The notes under the pieces are model-generated. The model saw nothing but the letters and a program-made list of their open reading frames with translations. It was not told the origin of the DNA and made no database searches. 12,458 nucleotides of DNA from Methanomicrobiales archaeon (GTDB taxonomy: Archaea > Halobacteriota > Methanomicrobia > Methanomicrobiales > Methanoculleaceae): the NCBI GenBank assembly GCA_019136335.1, contig JAGVUK010000056.1, positions 1-12,458 on the forward strand, read 5' to 3'. This document shows positions 1-5,397 of this stretch, piece after piece (positions within the stretch are counted from its first letter, which is position 1; each line of letters opens with the position of its first letter). A program made the translations under genes and the position numbers.

Positions 1-190
1 TTGCGCATCCTGCCGGGATGGGCTGGAGAAGTAGTGCCAGGTCCGAAAGCCGCCGCGCCTCCCGGCCTCTTCCCCTCACCCGGTGAGTTCGACCTCGCCT
101 GCCGCTGTGGACGTCCCTCATCGCGGAGCCGGTCTTCCCCCTCGACGCCGCTTGACATATCCTCCCTCAACCCCCCATCATCTATATCCC

Positions 191-222
191 CGTATACCGC
201 CATACACTGGGGTATGCCCCAG
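191..222 (+). promoter_or_regulatory. Promoter and candidate autoregulatory operator of the RelE-type toxin-antitoxin pair
   Basis: A TATA-like element (CTATATCC, 182-189) lies about 28 nt before the antitoxin ATG at 214, so the mRNA is likely leaderless or nearly so. Around the predicted transcription start are short dyads: CATAC (201-205) facing GTATG (212-216), and CTGGGG (207-212) facing CCCCAG (217-222), the latter with the start codon inside its four-base loop. RHH antitoxins commonly repress their own operon through such dyads; binding here is inference. Confidence 0.4.
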
Positions 223-447
223 ACCACCACCATCAAGATCGATACACAGCTCAAACACCGCCTCAATACGCTCAAACGACATCCCCGCGAGACCTACAGT
301 GATGTAATCCGGCGCCTGACCGAGATGGCCATCGATACGGAGCCGCTCTCCGAAGAGACGCTTGGCCGGATCAAAGAAGCCGTGGCGGATTTCCAGGCGG
401 GACGATATGTAACCGAAGAAGAGATGGATAAAACCCTGGGCCTGTAA
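214..447 (+). CDS. Antitoxin of a RelE/ParE-type toxin-antitoxin pair (ribbon-helix-helix-like)
   Basis: The product is a 77-residue acidic protein. Residues 4-36 look like a ribbon-helix-helix: a short beta strand (TTTIKID) followed by two helices (QLKHRLNTL and YSDVIRRLTEMA). This is the usual DNA-binding part of small archaeal antitoxins. The acidic C-terminal half (about 43-77, with SEETL and VTEEEMDKTL) would be the part that wraps the toxin. I chose the ATG at 214 because it starts exactly at the RHH fold and sits about 28 nt after a TATA box; the frame is open further upstream but that part is low-complexity and unlike a protein. The stop overlaps the toxin start (TAATG), so the two are translationally coupled. 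The antitoxin role rests on size, fold pattern and position; the family assignment was not verified by search. Confidence 0.8.
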   Translation: MPQTTTIKIDTQLKHRLNTLKRHPRETYSDVIRRLTEMAIDTEPLSEETLGRIKEAVADFQAGRYVTEEEMDKTLGL

Positions 448-710
448 TGTATGCCCTTATCTACTCTCCCGGTGCGCAAAAAGACTTCGCCGGACTCCCC
501 CGGGACGTGGCGGTGAGAATCCATACATCCCTCAAAAGCATCAAGACGGATCCCTACAACCACGTTAAGAAACTCGAAGGATCGCCTGCCGTCCCCCTCT
601 ACTCGTACAAAGTCGGCCAATACCGTTGCATCCTGACAATCGAAGACAACAAACTGGTGATATTCGTCATCGAGATCGGGCACCGGAAGAACATCTATCG
701 GAAGTACTGA
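447..710 (+). CDS. RelE/ParE-family toxin (probable mRNA endonuclease)
   Basis: The 87-residue product has the length and layout of RelE/ParE toxins: an N-terminal strand (YALIYSP), an amphipathic helix pair (residues 8-36, with AQKDFAGLP and AVRIHTSLKSI), the region around KKLEG (41-45), then the beta sheet with YSYKVGQYRCI (52-62) and the C-terminal strand ending GHRKNIYRKY. Basic residues R60, H79, R80, K81 and R85 lie where RelE enzymes carry catalytic or RNA-contacting residues. RelE toxins cleave mRNA on the ribosome; ParE members instead poison gyrase, and sequence alone does not fully separate them, though the GHR-x-x-IYR ending is the RelE-like pattern. It follows the antitoxin with a one-base overlap. 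Its last 44 bases overlap the 3' end of the convergent gene at 667-978. Confidence 0.85.
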   Translation: MYALIYSPGAQKDFAGLPRDVAVRIHTSLKSIKTDPYNHVKKLEGSPAVPLYSYKVGQYRCILTIEDNKLVIFVIEIGHRKNIYRKY

Positions 711-978
711 TCCCCTGGTCCGGAGCCTTCCAGTACCGACGACCCGGTGAAGGCCCCTCACCCCCACGCCTGAGCACTCGCACAATCACCGCCACCACCC
801 CGCCGGCCCCGGCGCTCACTGTCGAAGCCCTCCGCTCCGCCCGCCACCCCTCCAGCGCCCGGAGCCGGGCCTCAAATGCCTCGCCCTGCGCCTCCATTCT
901 CTGGAGCGCCCGGCAGATCCGCTTCACGTCCCGGTTCGTCTCGTACATGAGTTCCCGGGCGGTCTTCTCGCCCGTCAT
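667..978 (-). CDS. Small coiled-coil protein with one C-terminal membrane segment, function unknown
   Basis: The product has 103 residues. Residues 1-50 form a highly charged helix with heptad character (TARELMYETNRDVKRICRAL, then RMEAQGEAFEARLRALEGW), and residues 53-69 are a hydrophobic stretch (TVSAGAGGVVAVIVRVL) that could span a membrane, followed by arginines. This is the layout of small phage- or archaeal-type membrane-anchored coiled-coil proteins, but I recognise no named family. I chose the ATG at 978 because a GAGGAAGG ribosome-binding stretch lies about 9 nt before it and the coiled coil begins at once. The tail after residue 72 is low-complexity, runs into the toxin gene on the other strand, and may have been acquired by loss of an earlier stop. 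Coding is supported by the amphipathic pattern rather than by homology. Confidence 0.55.
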   Translation of the reverse strand: MTGEKTARELMYETNRDVKRICRALQRMEAQGEAFEARLRALEGWRAERRASTVSAGAGGVVAVIVRVLRRGGEGPSPGRRYWKAPDQGISTSDRCSSGARSR

Positions 979-1060
979 CCAGGTAACCTTCCTCGAGGAT
1001 GATAGAACGGGGAAGGAAAAAAGCCTGACCGGAAGGGCTATTCCGGGGCATTCCGGGCGC

Positions 1061-1067
1061 AAAAAAA
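1061..1067 (-). terminator. T-run directly after hepT pseudogene
   Basis: Seven consecutive T on the minus strand follow the hepT stop codon by only a few bases. Archaeal RNA polymerase terminates on such U-rich tracts, so this probably ends the mntA-hepT transcript before the next minus-strand gene. Confidence 0.45.
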
Positions 1068-1069
1068 GC

Positions 1070-1467
1070 TTACCAGCCGCCCATCAGTCCCGTGAGCCGC
1101 CGTCTCTCCAGGAACGGGCCTCCCCGGCACTCTCCGCGCCGGCGAGTGCGGAGCGTCACGATCTCCTCCCTGAGTGCGGGGATGTCACGGTCCACAAACC
1201 CCCAGATCTCATCGGGATCCACGCGGAAGTATGCATAAACCAGGATGTTCCGAAGACCGATCACCTGTTTCCACGGAACGCCGGGAGAAGCGCTTCACAG
1301 ACCCGGGGGAAGACGTGCGGCTGCCTCACCGATGATCTGGAGGTGGTGGATCATCCAGACCTGCACCAGTTCATCCCGCATGAACGTCTCGCGGCCTCGA
1401 ACGGCATACCGCTCATCTCCTCGATTGCCTCAAGGATATCGAGGAGCCGATCGTTTCCGTCCCTCAG
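1070..1467 (-). pseudogene. hepT: HepT toxin (HEPN RNase, former DUF86) with multiple inactivating lesions
   Basis: HepT is the RNase toxin of the MntA/HepT system. A coherent HepT protein can be reconstructed across two reading frames: LRDGNDRLLDILEAIEEM, then (after restoring one base near 1413/1414) ERYAVRGRETF, MRDELVQVWMIHHLQIIGEA and so on, then VPWKQVIGLRNILV and YFRVDPDEIW. Four defects are visible. The expected ATGA overlap with mntA reads CTGA, so the start is CTG. One base is missing near 1413. An in-frame TGA at 1297-1295 stands where LPP-GL-(R)-SASPG is expected, consistent with CGA to TGA. The RNase motif R-x4-6-H reads RNILVYAY, with Tyr where the His is expected. Restored length is about 132 residues, normal for the family. 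The gene is therefore dead or at best a fragment. Translation could restart at the GTG at 1264, giving only the last 64 residues. Confidence 0.85.
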
Positions 1468-1757
1468 AGCGGAACCATCTCCTCAAGGATCCTCTGCCGG
1501 TACCGCTCCTTGAGCGCTTTTTCCGTCACCACATCCACCCGGCACCCGAGATCCTCTTCCAGGTCCTGGATGAGCGCGATATGGTCGAGGAGACTCCTGC
1601 CCTGTTCCATCTCCACCAGAAGGTCAAGATCGCTCTCCGGCCCCTCCTCGCCCCGGGCAACCGACCCGAAGACCCGCAGGTTCGTCGCGCCGTGCCGCCG
1701 GGCTATCGCAAGGATCCTGGACCGCTTTTCCCGGATCAACTCCATGGTGACAGGCAT
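1464..1757 (-). CDS. mntA: MntA-type minimal nucleotidyltransferase antitoxin
   Basis: This is a 97-residue minimal nucleotidyltransferase with the complete signature: G31-S32-x-A-R-G, then S42-D43-x-D45 as the metal-binding acidic pair, and D75 in RVDVV as the third acidic residue. In characterised MntA/HepT modules this enzyme transfers AMP to a tyrosine of HepT and so silences the RNase. The gene lies directly upstream of the hepT pseudogene and would originally have overlapped it by ATGA. A TATA box on the minus strand (1789-1798, GGTTTATATC) is about 36 nt before the ATG at 1757. An alternative start at 1745 (MELIREK) also fits, as that N-terminus is common in the family; no ribosome-binding site is ideally spaced for either. 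The catalytic residues are all present although its partner is broken. Confidence 0.85.
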   Translation of the reverse strand: MPVTMELIREKRSRILAIARRHGATNLRVFGSVARGEEGPESDLDLLVEMEQGRSLLDHIALIQDLEEDLGCRVDVVTEKALKERYRQRILEEMVPL

Positions 1758-1788
1758 GCCTCTTCAATACGTTCCATCGGGAGCCGGC

Positions 1789-1798
1789 GATATAAACC
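1789..1798 (-). promoter_or_regulatory. TATA box of mntA
   Basis: GGTTTATATC on the minus strand predicts a start of transcription near 1766, leaving a leader of about 10 nt to the ATG at 1757 or 22 nt to that at 1745. Confidence 0.5.
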
Positions 1799-2330
1799 TG
1801 CCTCCCGGCGGTCCTTCCGCCGGAGCGGTCGCCTGATAGCCCATGCCGGTCACGCTCGCCCCGCTCAAGGCATACAGGTCCTCTGCTGACCGGGGGAAGG
1901 CAGCAGAGGAGGCGCTCGATCTCCGCCCCACCCTCAATCACGGGTGGGTCAACGACCGCCGACGAGATCCGGCCGGCTCTCCCGGCGAACGACACCCTCC
2001 GGCGGGAGGGGTTTGCCGGGACCGATGCCGGCCTCGCCCGTGGAGATGAGAACTGCACCCTGCACATCGCAAACGCCCGGCGGGCGGACCACCCGTTCGG
2101 ATCCCGGCACGGCCCTCTTCATAGGAAGGGGCGCGAGGCCCGAAAAACCCATAGGGGAGGAAAAGCGGACCGGCCCCTCCCCCGCCCGCGGATCGCAAGC
2201 CGCGCATACAAGCGCTGGCGTCGCTTCGCCGGCGACGGACCCTGATTCGCGAGGAACGGGATCCGGCGCTTTCAGGAACCACCAGAAAGGAGAAAAGGGC
2301 CCCCGGGGGCAACAGAGTGAGAGGTTGTGC
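1799..2330. other. Gene-poor stretch with a strong hairpin and possible decayed coding sequence
   Basis: No convincing gene is seen here. On the plus strand a frame from ATG 1843 (beginning MPVTLAPLKAYRSSADRGKA) is protein-like for about 30 codons. A second frame between about 1950 and 2090 (DEIRPALPANDTLRREGF, then GDENCTLHIANARRAD) is also protein-like. The two are in different frames and could be remains of one gene, but I recognise no family and there is no clear ribosome-binding site. A perfect 10-bp stem lies at 1879-1910. Confidence 0.35.
1879..1910. repeat. Perfect 10-bp inverted repeat (hairpin)
   Basis: TCCTCTGCTG (1879-1888) and CAGCAGAGGA (1901-1910) are exact reverse complements around a 12-nt purine-rich loop. 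A smaller CCCTCC/GGAGGG hairpin with a four-base loop follows at 1995-2010. Confidence 0.7.
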
Positions 2331-2645
2331 CTAATCGTACTCGCGCCACGTCTTCCCGCAGGCGGTGCAGCGGAAGAACCTGACCTCGCTCTCATCTGCC
2401 GCCCGCAGCTGCCGCAGCCACCAGTATGCCGTCGTGCACTCGCAGTCGGGGCACTTGACGGCCGCGGTCGGGAGGGTCGCTACCTTATCCTCTTCGTCGA
2501 CGATGACGATCTCTTTTGTCACACGTTTGTCTGTCTTCTTCAATCGGTCGAGGTCGTTGATATCCCTGATATAACCGCACTTTTTGCACTTCAACTGACC
2601 ACCGGACGATATCATCAGGCCTTTGCACTGTGGACAGAACATCAT
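2331..2645 (-). CDS. tfs: Transcription factor S (TFS), archaeal transcript-cleavage factor
   Basis: This 104-residue protein resembles TFIIS and RNA polymerase subunit Rpb9 and stimulates RNA cleavage by backtracked archaeal RNA polymerase. Two zinc ribbons are complete: N-terminal C4-x2-C7 with C20-x2-C23, and C-terminal C65-x2-C68 with C93-x2-C96. The acidic tip D84-E85, in the context RAADESEVRFF, corresponds to the catalytic Asp-Glu hairpin of TFIIS, so this is a cleavage-competent TFS rather than the inactive TFS paralogue type. The frame is open far upstream across artA, but the protein begins at MMFCPQC; the second ATG (2642) is equally possible. A TATA box centred near 2673 places the transcription start essentially at the ATG, suggesting a leaderless mRNA. 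It is transcribed away from artA. Confidence 0.93.
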   Translation of the reverse strand: MMFCPQCKGLMISSGGQLKCKKCGYIRDINDLDRLKKTDKRVTKEIVIVDEEDKVATLPTAAVKCPDCECTTAYWWLRQLRAADESEVRFFRCTACGKTWREYD

Positions 2646-2661
2646 TATTACAAGTGGGGCA

Positions 2662-2686
2662 CCGACCAAAATTAATCCTTGGTCGG
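2662..2686 (-). promoter_or_regulatory. TATA box of tfs enclosed by a perfect 8-bp inverted repeat (candidate operator)
   Basis: CCGACCAA (2662-2669) and TTGGTCGG (2679-2686) are exact reverse complements separated by AATTAATCC, which contains the TATA-like element of tfs about 27 nt before its ATG. A regulator bound to the dyad would block TBP. The site also lies about 60 nt upstream of the artA TATA box. Confidence 0.6.
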
Positions 2687-2740
2687 CCGGGCGGCCGGGA
2701 CTGCACAGACACCGATGCAACCGGATCGGGCGCACAAATG

Positions 2741-2747
2741 CTTTATT
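2741..2747 (+). promoter_or_regulatory. TATA box of artA
   Basis: CTTTATT is centred about 28 nt before the ATG at 2772, so the artA transcript is predicted to begin at or within a base or two of its start codon. Confidence 0.5.
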
Positions 2748-2771
2748 GCCGGATACGCCGAAAAGTAAAGG

Positions 2772-3602
2772 ATGAAGGATTACCTGGTGCTCGTCTCCTG
2801 CATCTGCTTTCTCGTCTTCCTTGTCCCGGGACGGTTCCGGAAGTACTTCGCCATCGGCGGGTGGGCAAGCATCGTCGGATACCTCTTCCTCGAGCTCCCC
2901 TACTACTTCTCCATCAACAATTTCATGTACCCGGCGCTCGCCCTCCTCTCGGTCCCCTTCCTCGCCATCACCGTAAAACACCTGCTCCGCGGCGATCCCC
3001 GGGTGATGCAGCTCTCGACGATAGCAGCCGTGGCGTTCCTGATCTACGCCCCCTTCGGCTACATACCGGCGCTCGGGGACTGGCTGATTACCGCAGTCGC
3101 CGACCAGACCTCCGCCGTCCTCGCGGCGGCCGGGTACCCCGTGAACTTCAGCGCCTGGAACACGATGGAGCGCAACGGTTTCCAGACCGAGATCATCCTC
3201 GCCTGCACCGGGATCCAGAGCATCGCGATCATGCTCGGGGTCGCCTGGGGCGTGCCGTCGACGGCGAGACAGAAACTCGCCGGCTTTCTCCTGGTCCTCC
3301 CGACGATCTACATCCTGAACATCGTGCGCAACGTCTTCGTCATCACGGCATACACCGAGCAGTGGTTCCCCTACCTCCCCGCGATTGCCGGCAACGGCGA
3401 GTTCGGGTACGAGAGTTTCTTCTGGGCGCACAACGTCATGGCCGAACTCGGGGCGCTCGCCTTCCTCGTGATCCTCGCCTACGTCCTCTTTACGATCCTC
3501 CCCGAACTCGGCACCCTCGCCGACAGCCTCTACCGGCTCTACCGCGGTGAGGCGGAACGGATCCTCCGGCCGAAGGCCGGAGAATCCGGCCTGCAGCCGT
3601 AA
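2772..3602 (+). CDS. artA: Archaeosortase A
   Basis: This 276-residue multi-pass membrane protein belongs to the exosortase/archaeosortase family. It has about seven to eight hydrophobic segments. The catalytic positions are visible: C145 in ILACTGIQS, R186 in NIVRNVFVI, and H220 in FFWAHNVMAE, in the usual order at the outer face of successive membrane helices. In haloarchaea ArtA recognises proteins ending in a PGF-CTERM tripartite signal (for example S-layer glycoprotein), removes it and leads to lipid attachment at the new C-terminus. The same role in anchoring surface proteins is expected here. The start at 2772 is supported by a TATA box 28 nt upstream and an immediate hydrophobic segment. 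It is divergent from tfs and convergent with a CDP-alcohol phosphotransferase. No target substrate is encoded in the window. Confidence 0.93.
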   Translation: MKDYLVLVSCICFLVFLVPGRFRKYFAIGGWASIVGYLFLELPYYFSINNFMYPALALLSVPFLAITVKHLLRGDPRVMQLSTIAAVAFLIYAPFGYIPALGDWLITAVADQTSAVLAAAGYPVNFSAWNTMERNGFQTEIILACTGIQSIAIMLGVAWGVPSTARQKLAGFLLVLPTIYILNIVRNVFVITAYTEQWFPYLPAIAGNGEFGYESFFWAHNVMAELGALAFLVILAYVLFTILPELGTLADSLYRLYRGEAERILRPKAGESGLQP

Positions 3603-3637
3603 GGGCGGGAGCGCGACCGCCGCCACGGCCCGCTCCT

Positions 3638-3665
3638 GTGCCGGGGGAAGATCCGGGCCCGGCAC
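3638..3665 (+). terminator. 8-bp hairpin downstream of artA
   Basis: GTGCCGGG (3638-3645) pairs with CCCGGCAC (3658-3665) around a 12-nt loop, about 36 nt after the artA stop and in the gap between two convergent genes. There is no T-run, so a termination role is uncertain. I see nothing else in the gene-free gap 3603-3821 beyond G/C-rich sequence. Confidence 0.4.
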
Positions 3666-3821
3666 CACCCCCCCGGGTCTCAACAACGCCCGATCCTCCG
3701 GGACCGATCCCCTCCCCGCGAGCGCGCGAGCCGCCGGGGCGGGGAGGTGTGACGCGGTGCCGCTTCCCGGTTGACGGCGCAGAGTCCGCGTCGAGAGAAG
3801 AGACGGGAAGGCAGCCTCCCC

Positions 3822-4454
3822 TCAGGAGTACTGCCGGTAGAGGTAGACGATCCGCTGGACCGCAGAGAGGTTCGTGCAGACCGCGATCAGGAGGACCGCA
3901 ACCCAGATGTAGCCGGTCACGCCGCCGAGCACCAGCGCGAGGACCGTCTCCGGCCTGCCGAAGAAACCGACCCCCTCGAGGGGATCCTCGATCTTCCCGG
4001 CGATCCTCTCGCTGTAACCGATCTCCGCGTACGTGACCGGTTTGATGAAGGTGTTGATCAGCGACCCGGCAAGCGCGAGGCCGACGACACCGAAGTCGGC
4101 GACCGGCGGGACGTTCACGAGGTGGCTGACGATGGGGATACCGGAGAACCCCACGCCGAGGATGACCGCCGCATCGACGTATTTGTCCGCGACCCAGTCG
4201 AAGACGGCCCCGAACCTGCTCTCCGTGTGGTTCTTCCGGGCGACGTTCCCGTCCACCAGGTCAAGGATCGCCGAGACGACCAGCAGCAGGCTGCCCGCGA
4301 GAAAATACCGCTGGGTAAAGGCGAGTGCGCACGAGAAGCCGAAGAGCACGGAGAGCACCGAAACCTGGTTTGGCGTAACGCCCAGGCGTATGAAAAACGA
4401 CGCGACCGGCTCTGTATATTTGATGAATTTCGGCCGCAACGAGGTTATATTCAT
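3822..4454 (-). CDS. CDP-alcohol phosphatidyltransferase, likely archaetidylinositol phosphate synthase type
   Basis: This 210-residue integral membrane enzyme has about six hydrophobic segments. The family signature is perfect: D65-x2-D68-G69-x2-A72-R73-x8-G82-x3-D86-x3-D90. These enzymes replace CMP of CDP-archaeol with an alcohol phosphate such as inositol phosphate, glycerol phosphate or serine, producing polar head groups of archaeal membrane lipids. Size and the short N-terminus before the motif fit the archaetidylinositol phosphate synthase subgroup, but the head group cannot be settled by eye. The start at 4454 follows an A/T-rich element (TTAAAC on the minus strand, 4481-4486) by about 28 nt, consistent with a leaderless transcript. 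It converges on artA, whose products need a lipid anchor; the functional link is inference. Confidence 0.88.
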   Translation of the reverse strand: MNITSLRPKFIKYTEPVASFFIRLGVTPNQVSVLSVLFGFSCALAFTQRYFLAGSLLLVVSAILDLVDGNVARKNHTESRFGAVFDWVADKYVDAAVILGVGFSGIPIVSHLVNVPPVADFGVVGLALAGSLINTFIKPVTYAEIGYSERIAGKIEDPLEGVGFFGRPETVLALVLGGVTGYIWVAVLLIAVCTNLSAVQRIVYLYRQYS

Positions 4455-4480
4455 CGCATAATTTATCAGCCCGAGAAGGG

Positions 4481-4488
4481 TTTAACCT
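4481..4488 (-). promoter_or_regulatory. TATA box of the CDP-alcohol phosphatidyltransferase
   Basis: AGGTTAAACCC on the minus strand lies about 28-30 nt before the ATG at 4454. The surrounding AAGG...CCTT is an imperfect dyad. Confidence 0.4.
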
Positions 4489-4553
4489 TTGCTCCGTCGG
4501 GCGGGGCCGCACCACCGCACCGGGAACGCTGCATTCGGTCCGGAATCACCAGA

Positions 4554-4592
4554 TTCTTAAACGCTCCCGCCAGATAGATCAGGGAGAAGGAG
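4554..4592 (+). promoter_or_regulatory. TATA box and ribosome-binding site of arfC
   Basis: TTCTTAAAC (4554-4562) is the likely TATA box, predicting a start near 4585. A purine-rich GGGAGAAGGAG stretch (4582-4592) ends 5 nt before the ATG at 4598. Confidence 0.45.
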
Positions 4593-4597
4593 ATCCA

Positions 4598-5290
4598 ATG
4601 GCAGATCACGACAGGCCGCATGTGCTCATGATGTCAGAGATCACCGTCGACGGGAAGCTCACCCTGCGGCGCGGGGCATCCAGCAAGATCCTCATGAAGT
4701 ACATGGCGCCCGAGACCGAGATCCTCCTTCACCGGACCCGGGCGGAGTGCGACGCCATCATGGTCGGAGCAAACACCATCAGGATCGACAACTCCTTCCT
4801 GACGGTCCGGTTGGTGGAGGGTAAAAGCCCGCTGCGCGTCATCCCGAGCAACCGGGGGGATATCCCGCCGGATGCAAACATCCTCGGGCCGGATGCCCGG
4901 ACGGTCATCGCCGTCAGCGGGGCGGCACCGGCGGAGAAGGTCGCCCGGCTCCGGGAGAGCGGCGTCGACGTCGTTGTGGCGGGAGAAGACCAGGTCGACC
5001 TGCCGGAACTGATGCGGATCCTGAAGGCGGACTACAACGTCTCGCGGATGATGATCGAGGGCGGCCCCACGCTGAACTGGTCCATGCTGAACCACCGCCT
5101 CGTGGACGAGATACGCCTGATCCACCTGCCGTTCATCGTCGGCGGCGCCGACACCCCGTCCCTTGTCGGCGGCATGCACATCGAGACCGAGAACGATATG
5201 ATCCGGCTCTCCCTCAAACGCCACTACATGTGCGGGAGCAACCTCGTCACCGAGTGGGACGTCCTCTACGACGGGCGCTTGCGGGGCTGA
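4598..5290 (+). CDS. arfC: 2,5-diamino-6-ribosylamino-pyrimidinone 5'-phosphate reductase (ArfC)
   Basis: This 230-residue protein has the RibD C-terminal (dihydrofolate-reductase-like) fold as a stand-alone enzyme. It reduces the ribose side chain of the pyrimidine intermediate with NAD(P)H to the ribitylamino form, an early step of archaeal riboflavin and of the deazaflavin of F420. Visible motifs are SEITVDGKL (13-21), VGANTIRIDNSFLTVR (56-71), the nucleotide-binding IEGGPTLNWSML (153-164) and DEIRLIHLPFIVGG (170-183). Length matches archaeal ArfC and Rib7. The start is fixed by a well-spaced ribosome-binding site. It is monocistronic on the plus strand, followed by a T-run. No other riboflavin gene is next to it. 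Confidence 0.93.
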   Translation: MADHDRPHVLMMSEITVDGKLTLRRGASSKILMKYMAPETEILLHRTRAECDAIMVGANTIRIDNSFLTVRLVEGKSPLRVIPSNRGDIPPDANILGPDARTVIAVSGAAPAEKVARLRESGVDVVVAGEDQVDLPELMRILKADYNVSRMMIEGGPTLNWSMLNHRLVDEIRLIHLPFIVGGADTPSLVGGMHIETENDMIRLSLKRHYMCGSNLVTEWDVLYDGRLRG

Positions 5291-5313
5291 GGGACACACT
5301 ACAGGGCAAATCC

Positions 5314-5319
5314 TTTTTT
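5314..5319 (+). terminator. T6 tract after arfC
   Basis: Six T in a row 24 nt after the arfC stop, the usual archaeal termination signal, located in the gap between the convergent arfC and truD genes. Confidence 0.45.
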
Positions 5320-5333
5320 CGCGCGCCGGGCCG

Positions 5334-5397
5334 CCGTCAGACCATCATATAGGGGTCCGCCTTCACCGTCAGATCATCGCGTAGGGGTCCGCCTTCA
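5334..5397. repeat. Tandem 32-bp duplication covering the 3' end of truD
   Basis: Two directly adjacent 32-bp copies (5334-5365 and 5366-5397) differ at four positions. The second copy carries the last codons and stop of truD; the first lies beyond the stop. Read in the equivalent frame, the outer copy encodes a sister ending (KADPYMMV, then stop) next to the used one (KADPYAMI, then stop). The period is not a multiple of three, so the extra copy is not simply an extension. Confidence 0.9.

Noticed and set aside
1245..1889. Plus-strand open frame of 214 codons across mntA/hepT
   Set aside because: It is antisense to recognisable MntA and HepT sequence and has no protein-like features.
2331..3686. 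A 451-codon open frame on the minus strand running through artA into TFS
   Set aside because: Only the last 104 codons (TFS) are protein-like; the rest is charged low-complexity antisense to the clearly real artA, as expected in high-G+C DNA.
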